DNA of 35,393 nucleotides, taken from Candidatus Delongbacteria bacterium (lineage in GTDB: Bacteria; UBA4055). The position numbers and the translations under genes are program-made. A model generated the notes under the pieces. That model searched no databases and was not told the DNA's origin. It worked only from the letters and a program-made list of their open reading frames with translations. The stretch spans positions 1-35,393 of the forward strand of contig JAQIDB010000204.1 in assembly GCA_027858225.1 (NCBI GenBank), read 5' to 3'. The first letter of the stretch is position 1; each line of letters opens with the position of its first letter. Below, one piece after another: positions 1 to 7,855 of the stretch.

Positions 1-237
1 TTCCCGGTAAAGGTTAATACCGACCAAAAGGAATATATCAAAGAAGTTGTTGAATATGTGATAAATAAGACTGAAGAAATTCGAACGACAACAAACGAGC
101 ATTCAACAAAGAGAATTGCAGTTCTTGCTGCTTTGAATATTACAGCTGAATTCTTAAAAAATGATAAATTATATAGAGAGAATATGAATAGTATTGGTGC
201 TATTATGGATAAATTGGACACCTCTCTCTTAAAATAA
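1..237 (+). CDS. zapA: Cell division protein ZapA, C-terminal part (5' truncated by window)
   Basis: Frame 1 reads FPVKVNTDQKEYIKEVVEYVINKTEEIRTTTNEHSTKRIAVLAALNITAEFL..., ZapA-like, stop TAA at 235-237; followed by 6S RNA and rny. Confidence 0.8.
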   Translation, partial: FPVKVNTDQKEYIKEVVEYVINKTEEIRTTTNEHSTKRIAVLAALNITAEFLKNDKLYRENMNSIGAIMDKLDTSLLK

Positions 238-416
238 ATTACAACCCCTTTATGTAGTAGTTTCAAAAACACAAAGAGGGAGTTTGTTAACTTGTAGTGA
301 CATAAAGCCTCCTCCACACGAAAAAATGTGGCTCTTTTCAGGGTAGTGGACTATGGATCAACAAGGACGACACCCAACGTACCAAATAATCGACTTACTA
401 CGTAAGGGGTTGTAAA
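238..416 (+). ncRNA. ssrS: 6S RNA
   Basis: Closing stem AATTACAACCCCTTTATGTAGTAGT (238-262) pairs with ACTTACTACGTAAGGGGTTGTAAATT (~392-417); about 170 nt long; located between zapA and rny, a known 6S RNA location; U-rich sequence follows. Confidence 0.83.
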
Positions 417-483
417 TTTTTTATCAGTCTAACGCTTTAAATATTATAATGAATTAAACCGTTTTAAATAACATGGAGATATT

Positions 484-2058
484 ATGTCACAAGAATTATA
501 TTTATTGATATCAATCCCGATAGCATTTTTAGTTGGTTATATTGTAGCTAAATGGTTAATCGAAAGTAAAATTGGTGGCTCTAAAGCACAAGCAGAAAAA
601 ATAATAGCACAAGCAGAAAAAGAATCTGAATTACAATTGAAAGAATCTCAAGCAAATATTTTAAAAGAAGAAATTAAGATTAGAGATGAAATTTCTAAAG
701 AAAAACAGAGGCATGAAGGTGAGATCAGGAAAAAAGAAAATGAGATCCATAAAGAAGAATTGAAATTAAAAGATATCCAGAACGATATTAAAGTTCAGAA
801 GGATGAAGTTCAAAAGAAAGAAAAAGAGATTAAGAGTAAAGAACAGTCAATTGAAGACAGAAAACGTCACTTAATTGAAAAACAGGAATTGGTTGATGTT
901 AAGTATCAGGAAGCTCTCGATAAATTGGAAAAAATCTCAGGATTAACTAAAGAAGAAGTGCTTGAAGAATTAAAGGAGCATTTGATAACTGATGCAAAGA
1001 ATAGTGTAGCAAAACTTATAAAAGAAGTAAAAGATGAAGCAAGAGAAACTGCTGATCGAGAAGCAAAAGAAATAGTTGTATCTGCAATACAAAGAACTGC
1101 AGCTGATCACAGTGCTGATACTACTTTATCAGTTGTAAATCTTCCAAATGATGAGATCAAAGGAAGAATAATTGGTAGAGAAGGAAGAAATATCAGATCA
1201 TTCGAACAAGCCACTGGAATAGAGGTCATTGTAGATGATACTCCGGGAGCTGTTGTTCTTTCAGGATTTGATCCTTATAGAAGAGCTATTGCTAAGAATG
1301 CGTTAGAAAAACTTATTCAAGATGGTAGAGTACATCCTGGTAAGATCGAAGAAGTGGTTGAAAAGTCTAAAAAGGAGATGGAAGCTTTGATCAAAGAGAT
1401 CGGTAATGATACAGTTATCGAACTTGGAGTTCACAATCTTCATCCTGAAATTATAAAATTGTTAGGAAGATTAGAATATAGAACAAGTTATGGTCAAAAT
1501 GTACTTCTTCACTCTGTAGAATGTGCTAAACTTTGTGGTTTGATGGCAACCGAAATGGGCTATGATACAAAGCTAGCTGTAAGAGCTGGACTTTTGCACG
1601 ATATCGGTAAAGCTGTTGACCAGTATCAGGAAGGAACACATGTTGAATTAGGTATTGAAATCGCTAGAAAATATAAAGAAGCAAAAATCGTTATAAACGC
1701 AATTGCATCTCATCACGAAGATGCCGCAGCAATGCACCCTATAAGTACATTGGTCGCTGCAGCAGACGCAATTTCGTCATCAAGACCTGGTGCAAGAAGA
1801 GAAACTCTTGGAAATTACCTACAGAGGCTTGAGAAACTTGAGGCAGTGGCAATGGAATATGAAGGAGTTACAAAATCTTATGCTATTCAAGCAGGTAGAG
1901 AGATTAGGGTTTTAGTTGAAAATGAGGATGTAGATGATGCAAGAGCAGATATGTTAGCAGCTGATATCGCTCAGAAGATCCAAGAAGAAATGAAATACCC
2001 TGGACATATAAAAGTTACTGTAATCAGAGAATATCGAGCTAGTGGTGTTGCAAAATAA
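484..2058 (+). CDS. rny: Ribonuclease Y
   Basis: N-terminal TM, long coiled coil, KH domain ([28 protein letters not shown]) and HD domain ([10 protein letters not shown]). Confidence 0.97.
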   Translation: MSQELYLLISIPIAFLVGYIVAKWLIESKIGGSKAQAEKIIAQAEKESELQLKESQANILKEEIKIRDEISKEKQRHEGEIRKKENEIHKEELKLKDIQNDIKVQKDEVQKKEKEIKSKEQSIEDRKRHLIEKQELVDVKYQEALDKLEKISGLTKEEVLEELKEHLITDAKNSVAKLIKEVKDEARETADREAKEIVVSAIQRTAADHSADTTLSVVNLPNDEIKGRIIGREGRNIRSFEQATGIEVIVDDTPGAVVLSGFDPYRRAIAKNALEKLIQDGRVHPGKIEEVVEKSKKEMEALIKEIGNDTVIELGVHNLHPEIIKLLGRLEYRTSYGQNVLLHSVECAKLCGLMATEMGYDTKLAVRAGLLHDIGKAVDQYQEGTHVELGIEIARKYKEAKIVINAIASHHEDAAAMHPISTLVAAADAISSSRPGARRETLGNYLQRLEKLEAVAMEYEGVTKSYAIQAGREIRVLVENEDVDDARADMLAADIAQKIQEEMKYPGHIKVTVIREYRASGVAK

Positions 2059-2088
2059 ATTTATTATAACAACTTAATAGAAGGATCC

Positions 2089-2898
2089 ATGGAAGTAAAA
2101 ATTTTATTTATAGCAGATGTAATAGGTGAACCTGGAATGAGGATGTTTGAGAAGGCTATACCTTACCTTAGACTTAAGTATTCACCTGAGTTTATCATTG
2201 TTAATGGTGAGAACACTCGAAACGGAAAAGGCCTATCTGAAGGTTTGGCTAACAAATATTTTAGTCTCGGTGTAGATGTTATTACTTCGGGAAATCATAT
2301 TTGGGATTATTCTAATTTTCATAAAACTATGACAAATCCAAGATACTCAAATATTCTTAGACCTTTAAATTATCCCGAGGGAGTTCCGGGTAGAGGATAC
2401 TGTATAAAAGAAAGCAGCCTTGGAAAGAAAATAGCTGTTGTAAATATTCAGGGAAGAACATTTATGCAGGCTATTGACTGTCCTTTTATGAAAATGAAGG
2501 ATGTACTCAGCAAATTAAAATCACAGGCAGATATAATTTTCGTTGATTTTCATGCAGAAGCAACTGCGGAAAAAATTGCCATGGGACGATTCTTAGATGG
2601 TCAAGTTAGTGCATTAGTTGGTACTCATACTCATGTTCAGACCGCTGACGAAGAGATATTTCCTAAAGGAACAGCATTTATTTCAGATGTCGGAATGACC
2701 GGTCCATTCGATTCTGTTCTGGGAATGAAAACAGAAGTTGCGCTGAATAGATTCAAATACCAAACACCTTTCAGATATGAAACAGCATCTGATGACCTAA
2801 GATTGAATGGTGTATTTATAACTGCTGATAGTGAAACTGGAAAAGGTACTCATATCGAGAGAATTTATCTGAGAGAAAATGAACTCTATCAGAAATAA
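2089..2898 (+). CDS. YmdB-family metallophosphoesterase (TIGR00282-like)
   Basis: MEVKILFIADVIGEPGMRMFEKAIPYLR, NGENTRNGKGLSE, GNHIWDY, GTHTHVQTADEEI motifs; follows rny. Confidence 0.93.
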   Translation: MEVKILFIADVIGEPGMRMFEKAIPYLRLKYSPEFIIVNGENTRNGKGLSEGLANKYFSLGVDVITSGNHIWDYSNFHKTMTNPRYSNILRPLNYPEGVPGRGYCIKESSLGKKIAVVNIQGRTFMQAIDCPFMKMKDVLSKLKSQADIIFVDFHAEATAEKIAMGRFLDGQVSALVGTHTHVQTADEEIFPKGTAFISDVGMTGPFDSVLGMKTEVALNRFKYQTPFRYETASDDLRLNGVFITADSETGKGTHIERIYLRENELYQK

Positions 2899-2928
2899 AA
2901 TGTTACATTAAGATACAAGGAGTTAAAC

Positions 2929-4155
2929 ATGAAGAAGTTATTACTACTAGTTGTTTTTATGTATCTAACAGTAAATGCAATGGAGTTATTCACTGGTCAA
3001 AAGCCTGTGATCGTAAATAAGAATTACAATGCATCTGAAGGAAACAATGAATTTATGATAAAAGCTTATCACGAATTATCTAAAGATAAGAAGAATGATA
3101 ATATCTTTTTTTCACCGTTCAGTATCTCATCTGCTCTTGCTATGACTTTTGCAGGCTCAGATGGAAATACAGAAACTGAGATGGCCAAAGCTCTTGAATT
3201 TTCTGCAAACAATGATAAATTTCATCATGATTTTTCAATAGTCACCAATAAGATCAATGAAATTGGTAAAAAAGGAAATGTAAAACTCAGTATCGCCAAT
3301 AGTCTTTGGCTACAAGACGGATATACTTTTCTTGATAAATTTATTAATATCGGGAAAAAATATTATGGTGCTGAAATTGAGAATTTAAATTTTGCAGAAT
3401 CTGAGAAATCAAGACAAATAATAAATGAATGGGTTGAGAAAAAAACAAATAATAAAATAAAAAATCTAATTCCCAAAGGTATATTAGATGCCCTGACGAA
3501 ATTGGTCTTGACCAATGCTGTATACTTTAAAGGTGAATGGAAAGAACAATTCAAAAATAGTGGAACAAAAAAATCAGTTTTTCATAATTCTCAAGGTAAC
3601 GAAGTGTCCGTTAATATGATGTACAACAAAGCAAGATACGGTTATTATGAAAATGATAAATTCCAATTTTTAGAAATGCCATACAAGGGAAAAGAAGTTT
3701 CTATGTTCGTTCTTTTACCTAAACAAAAAGACGGATTAAAGAAGATCGAAGCTTCACTTGATATGTTAACAATTAATAATGCTATTGATAACTTGATCGA
3801 GCAGCAGGTTAAAGTTTATTTCCCTAAATTTAAACTAAGCCTTTCTTACAGGCTAGCAAATTTAATGAAGAATTTAGGTATGAACGATGCTTTTAGCAAA
3901 AAAGCTGATTTTTCTAAAATGACCGGCACTAAAGAATTGTATATTTCAGCTATTATCCATAAAACTTTTATCGAAGTAGATGAAAAAGGAACTGAAGCTG
4001 CTGCCGCAACTGCTGTTGTAATGAGAATGAAATCTGCTCCTCCAATGGACAATCCTGAATTTAAAGCTGATCATCCATTCTTTTATTTTATCAGAGAAAA
4101 TTCTACTGGAACTATCTTATTTACTGGTAGAATGAACGATCCAAGTAAAGAATAA
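2929..4155 (+). CDS. Secreted serpin-family serine protease inhibitor
   Basis: Signal peptide; NIFFSPFSISSALAM, NAVYFKGEW, hinge DEKGTEAAAATAV and C-terminal DHPFFYFIRENSTGTILFTGRMNDP. Confidence 0.95.
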   Translation: MKKLLLLVVFMYLTVNAMELFTGQKPVIVNKNYNASEGNNEFMIKAYHELSKDKKNDNIFFSPFSISSALAMTFAGSDGNTETEMAKALEFSANNDKFHHDFSIVTNKINEIGKKGNVKLSIANSLWLQDGYTFLDKFINIGKKYYGAEIENLNFAESEKSRQIINEWVEKKTNNKIKNLIPKGILDALTKLVLTNAVYFKGEWKEQFKNSGTKKSVFHNSQGNEVSVNMMYNKARYGYYENDKFQFLEMPYKGKEVSMFVLLPKQKDGLKKIEASLDMLTINNAIDNLIEQQVKVYFPKFKLSLSYRLANLMKNLGMNDAFSKKADFSKMTGTKELYISAIIHKTFIEVDEKGTEAAAATAVVMRMKSAPPMDNPEFKADHPFFYFIRENSTGTILFTGRMNDPSKE

Positions 4156-4544
4156 TGCTTGATAAAAAACATTCATATACTACTTTTGGACAACTTCTCG
4201 TATTTGTCGGTCTTTTAAACGTGATCGCAAGAGTAAATATAGTTTTAGATGTCATCATAACTTTTCTATTTATCGCAAAAGGCGGATCTTTAATTAGAAA
4301 TAAAAGATGGTTTAAAGATAAGACTTGGAATTACTTTTTAACTGTATTTGGGATCAGCTATCCTCTAGTAAAATTAGTAGTATTTTATTTTTACTTTCCT
4401 GAGATTATTTTTAATAATACTGGGAATACAATTTCAGGTTTACAAATAGTATTTTCAAGCTCAATTTTTCTAATACCAATGTCGATTTTATCTGTGGTGG
4501 CGGCATTTCGATTAAATCAACTACAGAAACTCGGAGAAGAGTAA
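4155..4544 (+). CDS. Small multi-TM membrane protein of unknown function
   Basis: 129-aa ORF with about four hydrophobic segments; start overlaps serpin stop (TAATG). Confidence 0.65.
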   Translation: MLDKKHSYTTFGQLLVFVGLLNVIARVNIVLDVIITFLFIAKGGSLIRNKRWFKDKTWNYFLTVFGISYPLVKLVVFYFYFPEIIFNNTGNTISGLQIVFSSSIFLIPMSILSVVAAFRLNQLQKLGEE

Positions 4545-4556
4545 TCTAACATAAAT

Positions 4557-5738
4557 ATGTATATAAAAAGAAAAGACAGATCAGAATTAGTAAAATTCAT
4601 TCAAGGAAAAGAGGAAGAAATTAATAAATTCCCTAATTCTTTTAATGAATATTTCGATGAAGATAATATAAAAACTATTTCTATTGATGAATGGATCAAC
4701 CTTTATCAGTCGAACAACAATATTGTTACTATCGATCTTAGATCAGAAAGTGAATTTGATGAAGACAAATTACCCAATTCTGTTAATTTTCCTATTTTAG
4801 ATAATATCGAAAGAGATGAAGTCGGATTTTTGTATAAACAATTTTCTCCTAAAGCAGCTTTATTCTTGGCGATTAAATATGCTGACAAAAAAGAAACTCT
4901 TATAAATAATTTAGTTCAAATATATAATGGCAAGAACATCTATGTTTATTGCTGGAGAGGTGGTGGAAGAAGCTCTGCAGGATACTTATACTTGCAAAAA
5001 TATGGTGCTCAAGTAATAAAGATCAAAGGCGGATACAAAGCTTATCGGAATAATATTCATGATCAATTTTATCTGTCAGAACAGAGTGAAAGGATGAAGA
5101 ATGGATTACTGATACTTACAGGACTTACAGGTTGTGGAAAAACTGAGATCATTGAAAAAATGAGTGATGATTTTCCGGTTTTGGATATTGAAAAGGCTGC
5201 CGGCCATGCTTCAAGTTTATTTGGACATATTCGATATGATCTTAAGAATGCAATAAAACCGTTATCTCAAGCTAACTTTGAGAATAACTTATTCCAGGAA
5301 ATAATTTCTAAACCTAACTTGAGAAATTATCCTTTTTTATCGGAAGGAGAAAGCAAAAAAATAAGTAAATTCAATATCCCAGGACATTTTTATGATAAAA
5401 TGATTTTATCTCCCACCATAAAAATAAATTCATCGATTGAAAAAAGAGTTGAAAGAATTAAAACAGAATATTTTTCTAAATTCGGAGCAGAAGCTGTATA
5501 TAAAACTGTGGAAAATTCAGCATTTTTTAAAAAATTACTCGGAAATAATAAAGTATTAGATTTGCTAGAATTATTGAAAACTAATAGGGATGATGAGTTT
5601 ATTGAGTGGATACTTGTTGAATACTATGATCATAGATATGCGGGAAAATATAAGAATATTATTGCTGAGATAGATAATATTAACATCAAGGATACTATTG
5701 AAGAGATTGCTTCAATAATGAAACATTTGTCAAAATAA
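4557..5738 (+). CDS. mnmH: tRNA 2-selenouridine synthase MnmH (rhodanese + P-loop)
   Basis: Rhodanese module with IDLRSESEFDEDKLPNSVNFPILDNIERDEVGFLYKQ and VYCWRGGGRSSAGYLYLQKYG, then Walker A LTGLTGCGKTEII. Confidence 0.93.
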   Translation: MYIKRKDRSELVKFIQGKEEEINKFPNSFNEYFDEDNIKTISIDEWINLYQSNNNIVTIDLRSESEFDEDKLPNSVNFPILDNIERDEVGFLYKQFSPKAALFLAIKYADKKETLINNLVQIYNGKNIYVYCWRGGGRSSAGYLYLQKYGAQVIKIKGGYKAYRNNIHDQFYLSEQSERMKNGLLILTGLTGCGKTEIIEKMSDDFPVLDIEKAAGHASSLFGHIRYDLKNAIKPLSQANFENNLFQEIISKPNLRNYPFLSEGESKKISKFNIPGHFYDKMILSPTIKINSSIEKRVERIKTEYFSKFGAEAVYKTVENSAFFKKLLGNNKVLDLLELLKTNRDDEFIEWILVEYYDHRYAGKYKNIIAEIDNINIKDTIEEIASIMKHLSK

Positions 5739-5742
5739 GAAA

Positions 5743-5774
5743 CTTGTTATTAGCTTTTTCAAACTAATAACAAG
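5743..5774. terminator. Bidirectional intrinsic terminator between mnmH and arsR
   Basis: CTTGTTATTAG / CTAATAACAAG perfect 11-bp stem with a 10-nt loop between convergent genes. Confidence 0.65.
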
Positions 5775-5801
5775 CTTTTAAACATCGTAAAACAATAAAA
5801 A

Positions 5802-6125
5802 TTACTTCTTCTTCTTCTTCTTACTATCAATTTCTTTATCATGCTTAATGATAAGATCTAAAAGTTTATTAGTTAGATCATCGTCAATTGAATAATAAGC
5901 TTCATTTTTCTTATTCTTTGTCTTTGAAACTATCTCTTTTTTTCTTAAAATCGCAAGTTGTTGAGAAATAATTGGAAATGGTTCATTAATACATTCTTGC
6001 ATGTTTCCCACTCTACAAGCTTCAATTCTAAGAGCTAGTAATAGATTGATCCTTTTTGGATTAGCTAAAACTTTAAAAACTTTAGCAACATCTAAGTGAT
6101 CATTTTGGTACGCTTTCTTTGCCAT
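5802..6125 (-). CDS. ArsR-family winged-helix regulator with Lys6 tail
   Basis: KVFKVLANPKRINLLLALRIEACRVGNMQECINEPFPIISQQLAILRKKEIVSKTKN; AAG repeat at the 3' end. Confidence 0.88.
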   Translation of the reverse strand: MAKKAYQNDHLDVAKVFKVLANPKRINLLLALRIEACRVGNMQECINEPFPIISQQLAILRKKEIVSKTKNKKNEAYYSIDDDLTNKLLDLIIKHDKEIDSKKKKKK

Positions 6126-6546
6126 GGATTTCCTCCCCGTTTAGGTAAATTATGTATTGTATATCACTGTTCTTTTTCAGCATTTCAGTAACGCCACAGT
6201 ATTTAGTCATTGAAAGTTCAACTGCTCTTTTTATTTTTGCTGTATCTAGGTTAGTATCACCTTCAAAATTGTATTTTATTAAAATGTCTTTAAATACTTT
6301 TGGGTGATCTTCAGTGTACTCTGTTTCAGCACTTAATTCTAACTTGTTATATTCAATATGCATCTTTCTTAAAATTGAGGCAACATCCATACCAGAACAA
6401 CCGATTAATCCACTAATTAAAAGTCCTTTAGGTGAAGGACCTTTACCTTCTCCACCAACTTTTTTGTCAGCATCTATAATTAAATGATGTCCATCTTGTT
6501 GAATATCAAAAGAAAGGTATCCAATTTGCTTTCCTGAAACTTTCAT
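6100..6546 (-). CDS. OsmC-family peroxiredoxin-like protein
   Basis: GPSPKGLLISGLIGCSGMDVASILRKM and AVELSMTKYCGVTEMLKKN; OsmC family with both Cys regions; overlaps arsR start. Confidence 0.9.
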   Translation of the reverse strand: MKVSGKQIGYLSFDIQQDGHHLIIDADKKVGGEGKGPSPKGLLISGLIGCSGMDVASILRKMHIEYNKLELSAETEYTEDHPKVFKDILIKYNFEGDTNLDTAKIKRAVELSMTKYCGVTEMLKKNSDIQYIIYLNGEEIHGKESVPK

Positions 6547-6737
6547 TTTTTCTCACTCTTTTTATTAGTACCTATATATGAAGAAAATATATATCCAAAT
6601 ATTAATCCATAAATTGTTGAACCCCACGGGTTACCTGTAAGTGATCAACCTCCATTGCAACCAATGAAGTAGTAATATGTATAACCTAGTACTCCCCCTA
6701 GTAATATAATAAATATTTTCTTAAAAACAAGCTTCAT
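6543..6737 (-). CDS. Candidate selenoprotein, DUF6132-like two-TM protein: MKLVFKKIFIILLGGVLGYTYYYFIGCNGGUSLTGNPWGSTIYGLIFGYIFSSYIGTNKKSEKK
   Basis: Open frame on minus strand from ATG (6737) to TGA (6543), interrupted only by TGA at 6647..6645. Protein features continue across the TGA (GCNGG-U-SLTGNPWGSTIYG, TM on both sides, Lys-rich ends). Stop overlaps osmC start (ATGA). Not in ORF track because the track stops at TGA. Confidence 0.8.
6616..6649 (-). promoter_or_regulatory. Candidate bacterial SECIS element
   Basis: On the minus strand the UGA is followed after 17 nt by the apical loop G. Apical stem AACCC-GUG-GGGUU (6620-6632) plus basal GUUG/CAAC pairing (6646-6649 with 6616-6619) that includes UG of the UGA; 13-nt bulge on the 5' side. 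Confidence 0.6.
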
Positions 6738-6742
6738 ACTAA

Positions 6743-7186
6743 TTATTTTTTTACTGGTATCGGTTTTTTTGTACTTTTTACTTCTATTTTTGTATCTTTT
6801 ATCTTCATATGTTTCTTTAATAAACTCTCTATTTCAGATTTTGATCTAAGTCCAACAAAACCATCAATAGGCTTTCCACCTTTGAAGATAGCTACTGTTG
6901 GTATTGACTTAATTCCATAAGCTCCGGCTATTCTTTGATTATTATCAACATTAAGTTTTGTAAATTTGATATTGCTATCATTTTTATTTGCAAGTTCTTC
7001 AATTATTGGTCCAAGCTTTTTACAAGGGGCACACCATGGTGCCCAAAAATCAACCAATACTATCTGATTTGAATCAAGAACTTCTTTTTTGAAATTTTCA
7101 TCGGAAAGGTTAGTTAATTTTTTATTTCCAGCTGTAAGAGGTAGAATCATAACTAACAGCAGAGTTGTCAATATTATTTTATACAT
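6743..7186 (-). CDS. Secreted/periplasmic thioredoxin
   Basis: Signal peptide MYKIILTTLLLVMILPLTAG and active site FWAPWCAPCKKLGP; Lys-rich C-terminal tail. Confidence 0.9.
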   Translation of the reverse strand: MYKIILTTLLLVMILPLTAGNKKLTNLSDENFKKEVLDSNQIVLVDFWAPWCAPCKKLGPIIEELANKNDSNIKFTKLNVDNNQRIAGAYGIKSIPTVAIFKGGKPIDGFVGLRSKSEIESLLKKHMKIKDTKIEVKSTKKPIPVKK

Positions 7187-7264
7187 GATACACCCTCAAT
7201 TTTAATTTTAGTAAAAGAGTGCAGTTTGAATTATTCATTTATTTCAAACTGTACTCTAATAATA

Positions 7265-7591
7265 TTATTTAGCTAGGTGCTCATCTAATTTAGCTTTAAT
7301 ATTTGCTTCTGGATGCGCTCCTATCAAACCGTCAACAACTTCACCGTTTACAAATATTAACATTGTTGGAATTGAAGTTATGCTGTATTTTGCTGATGCT
7401 TCTCTGTTATTATCAACATCTAGTTTTGTAATCTTGAATTTTCCTGCATATTCTTCAGCCAATTTTTCAATTATCGGACCAACCATTCTGCAAGGTGCAC
7501 ACCATTCTGCCCAACAATCGACTAAAACTGGAATGTTAGATTTAATTACTTCTTCTTCGAATGTTGCGTCTGTTACTTGTAATGCTGCCAT
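7265..7591 (-). CDS. trxA: Thioredoxin
   Basis: MAALQVTDATFEEEVIKSNIPVLVDCWAEWCAPCRMVGPIIEKLAEEY; start at 7591 preferred over 7621 because of the GGAGAAG Shine-Dalgarno. Confidence 0.93.
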   Translation of the reverse strand: MAALQVTDATFEEEVIKSNIPVLVDCWAEWCAPCRMVGPIIEKLAEEYAGKFKITKLDVDNNREASAKYSITSIPTMLIFVNGEVVDGLIGAHPEANIKAKLDEHLAK

Positions 7592-7855
7592 TTTTCTTCT
7601 CCATTGTAGATTTATCTTCACTTAGCGTTGTCGCTATGTTTCAATCTACATAATTTCTGTTTCGATGTCAAGTCTTTTTTTACTACGCCTACATTCTAAG
7701 CATAAAATAATGTAATACTTATGATATATGTCTTATTCTATAACATATTTTATTAAATTAGCGACTTTTTGATACATTTAAATAATATAATAGTTGATTT
7801 GGCTTATAATTATTTATAGATTTTGAGTATTCTTAAAATTAAAATGGAGTATAAT

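Noticed and set aside
3363-4052. Minus-strand ORFs 3363..3554 and 3846..4052
   Set aside because: Lie inside the serpin gene on the opposite strand; shadow ORFs.
5802-5830. CTT trinucleotide run as a standalone repeat element
   Set aside because: It is the (AAG)6 Lys codon run at the arsR 3' end; noted there.
6645-6647. In-frame UGA as a simple nonsense mutation (pseudogene) or alternative genetic code
   Set aside because: Both halves retain family-like sequence and operon packing, the UGA sits at the expected Cys, and a SECIS-like hairpin follows. UGA works as a normal stop elsewhere (MBL gene stop at 28877..28879) and no other recognised gene here has an internal UGA. Sequencing error cannot be excluded without reads.
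7380-7625. 81-aa + strand ORF opposite trxA
   Set aside because: Antisense shadow of a well-supported gene.
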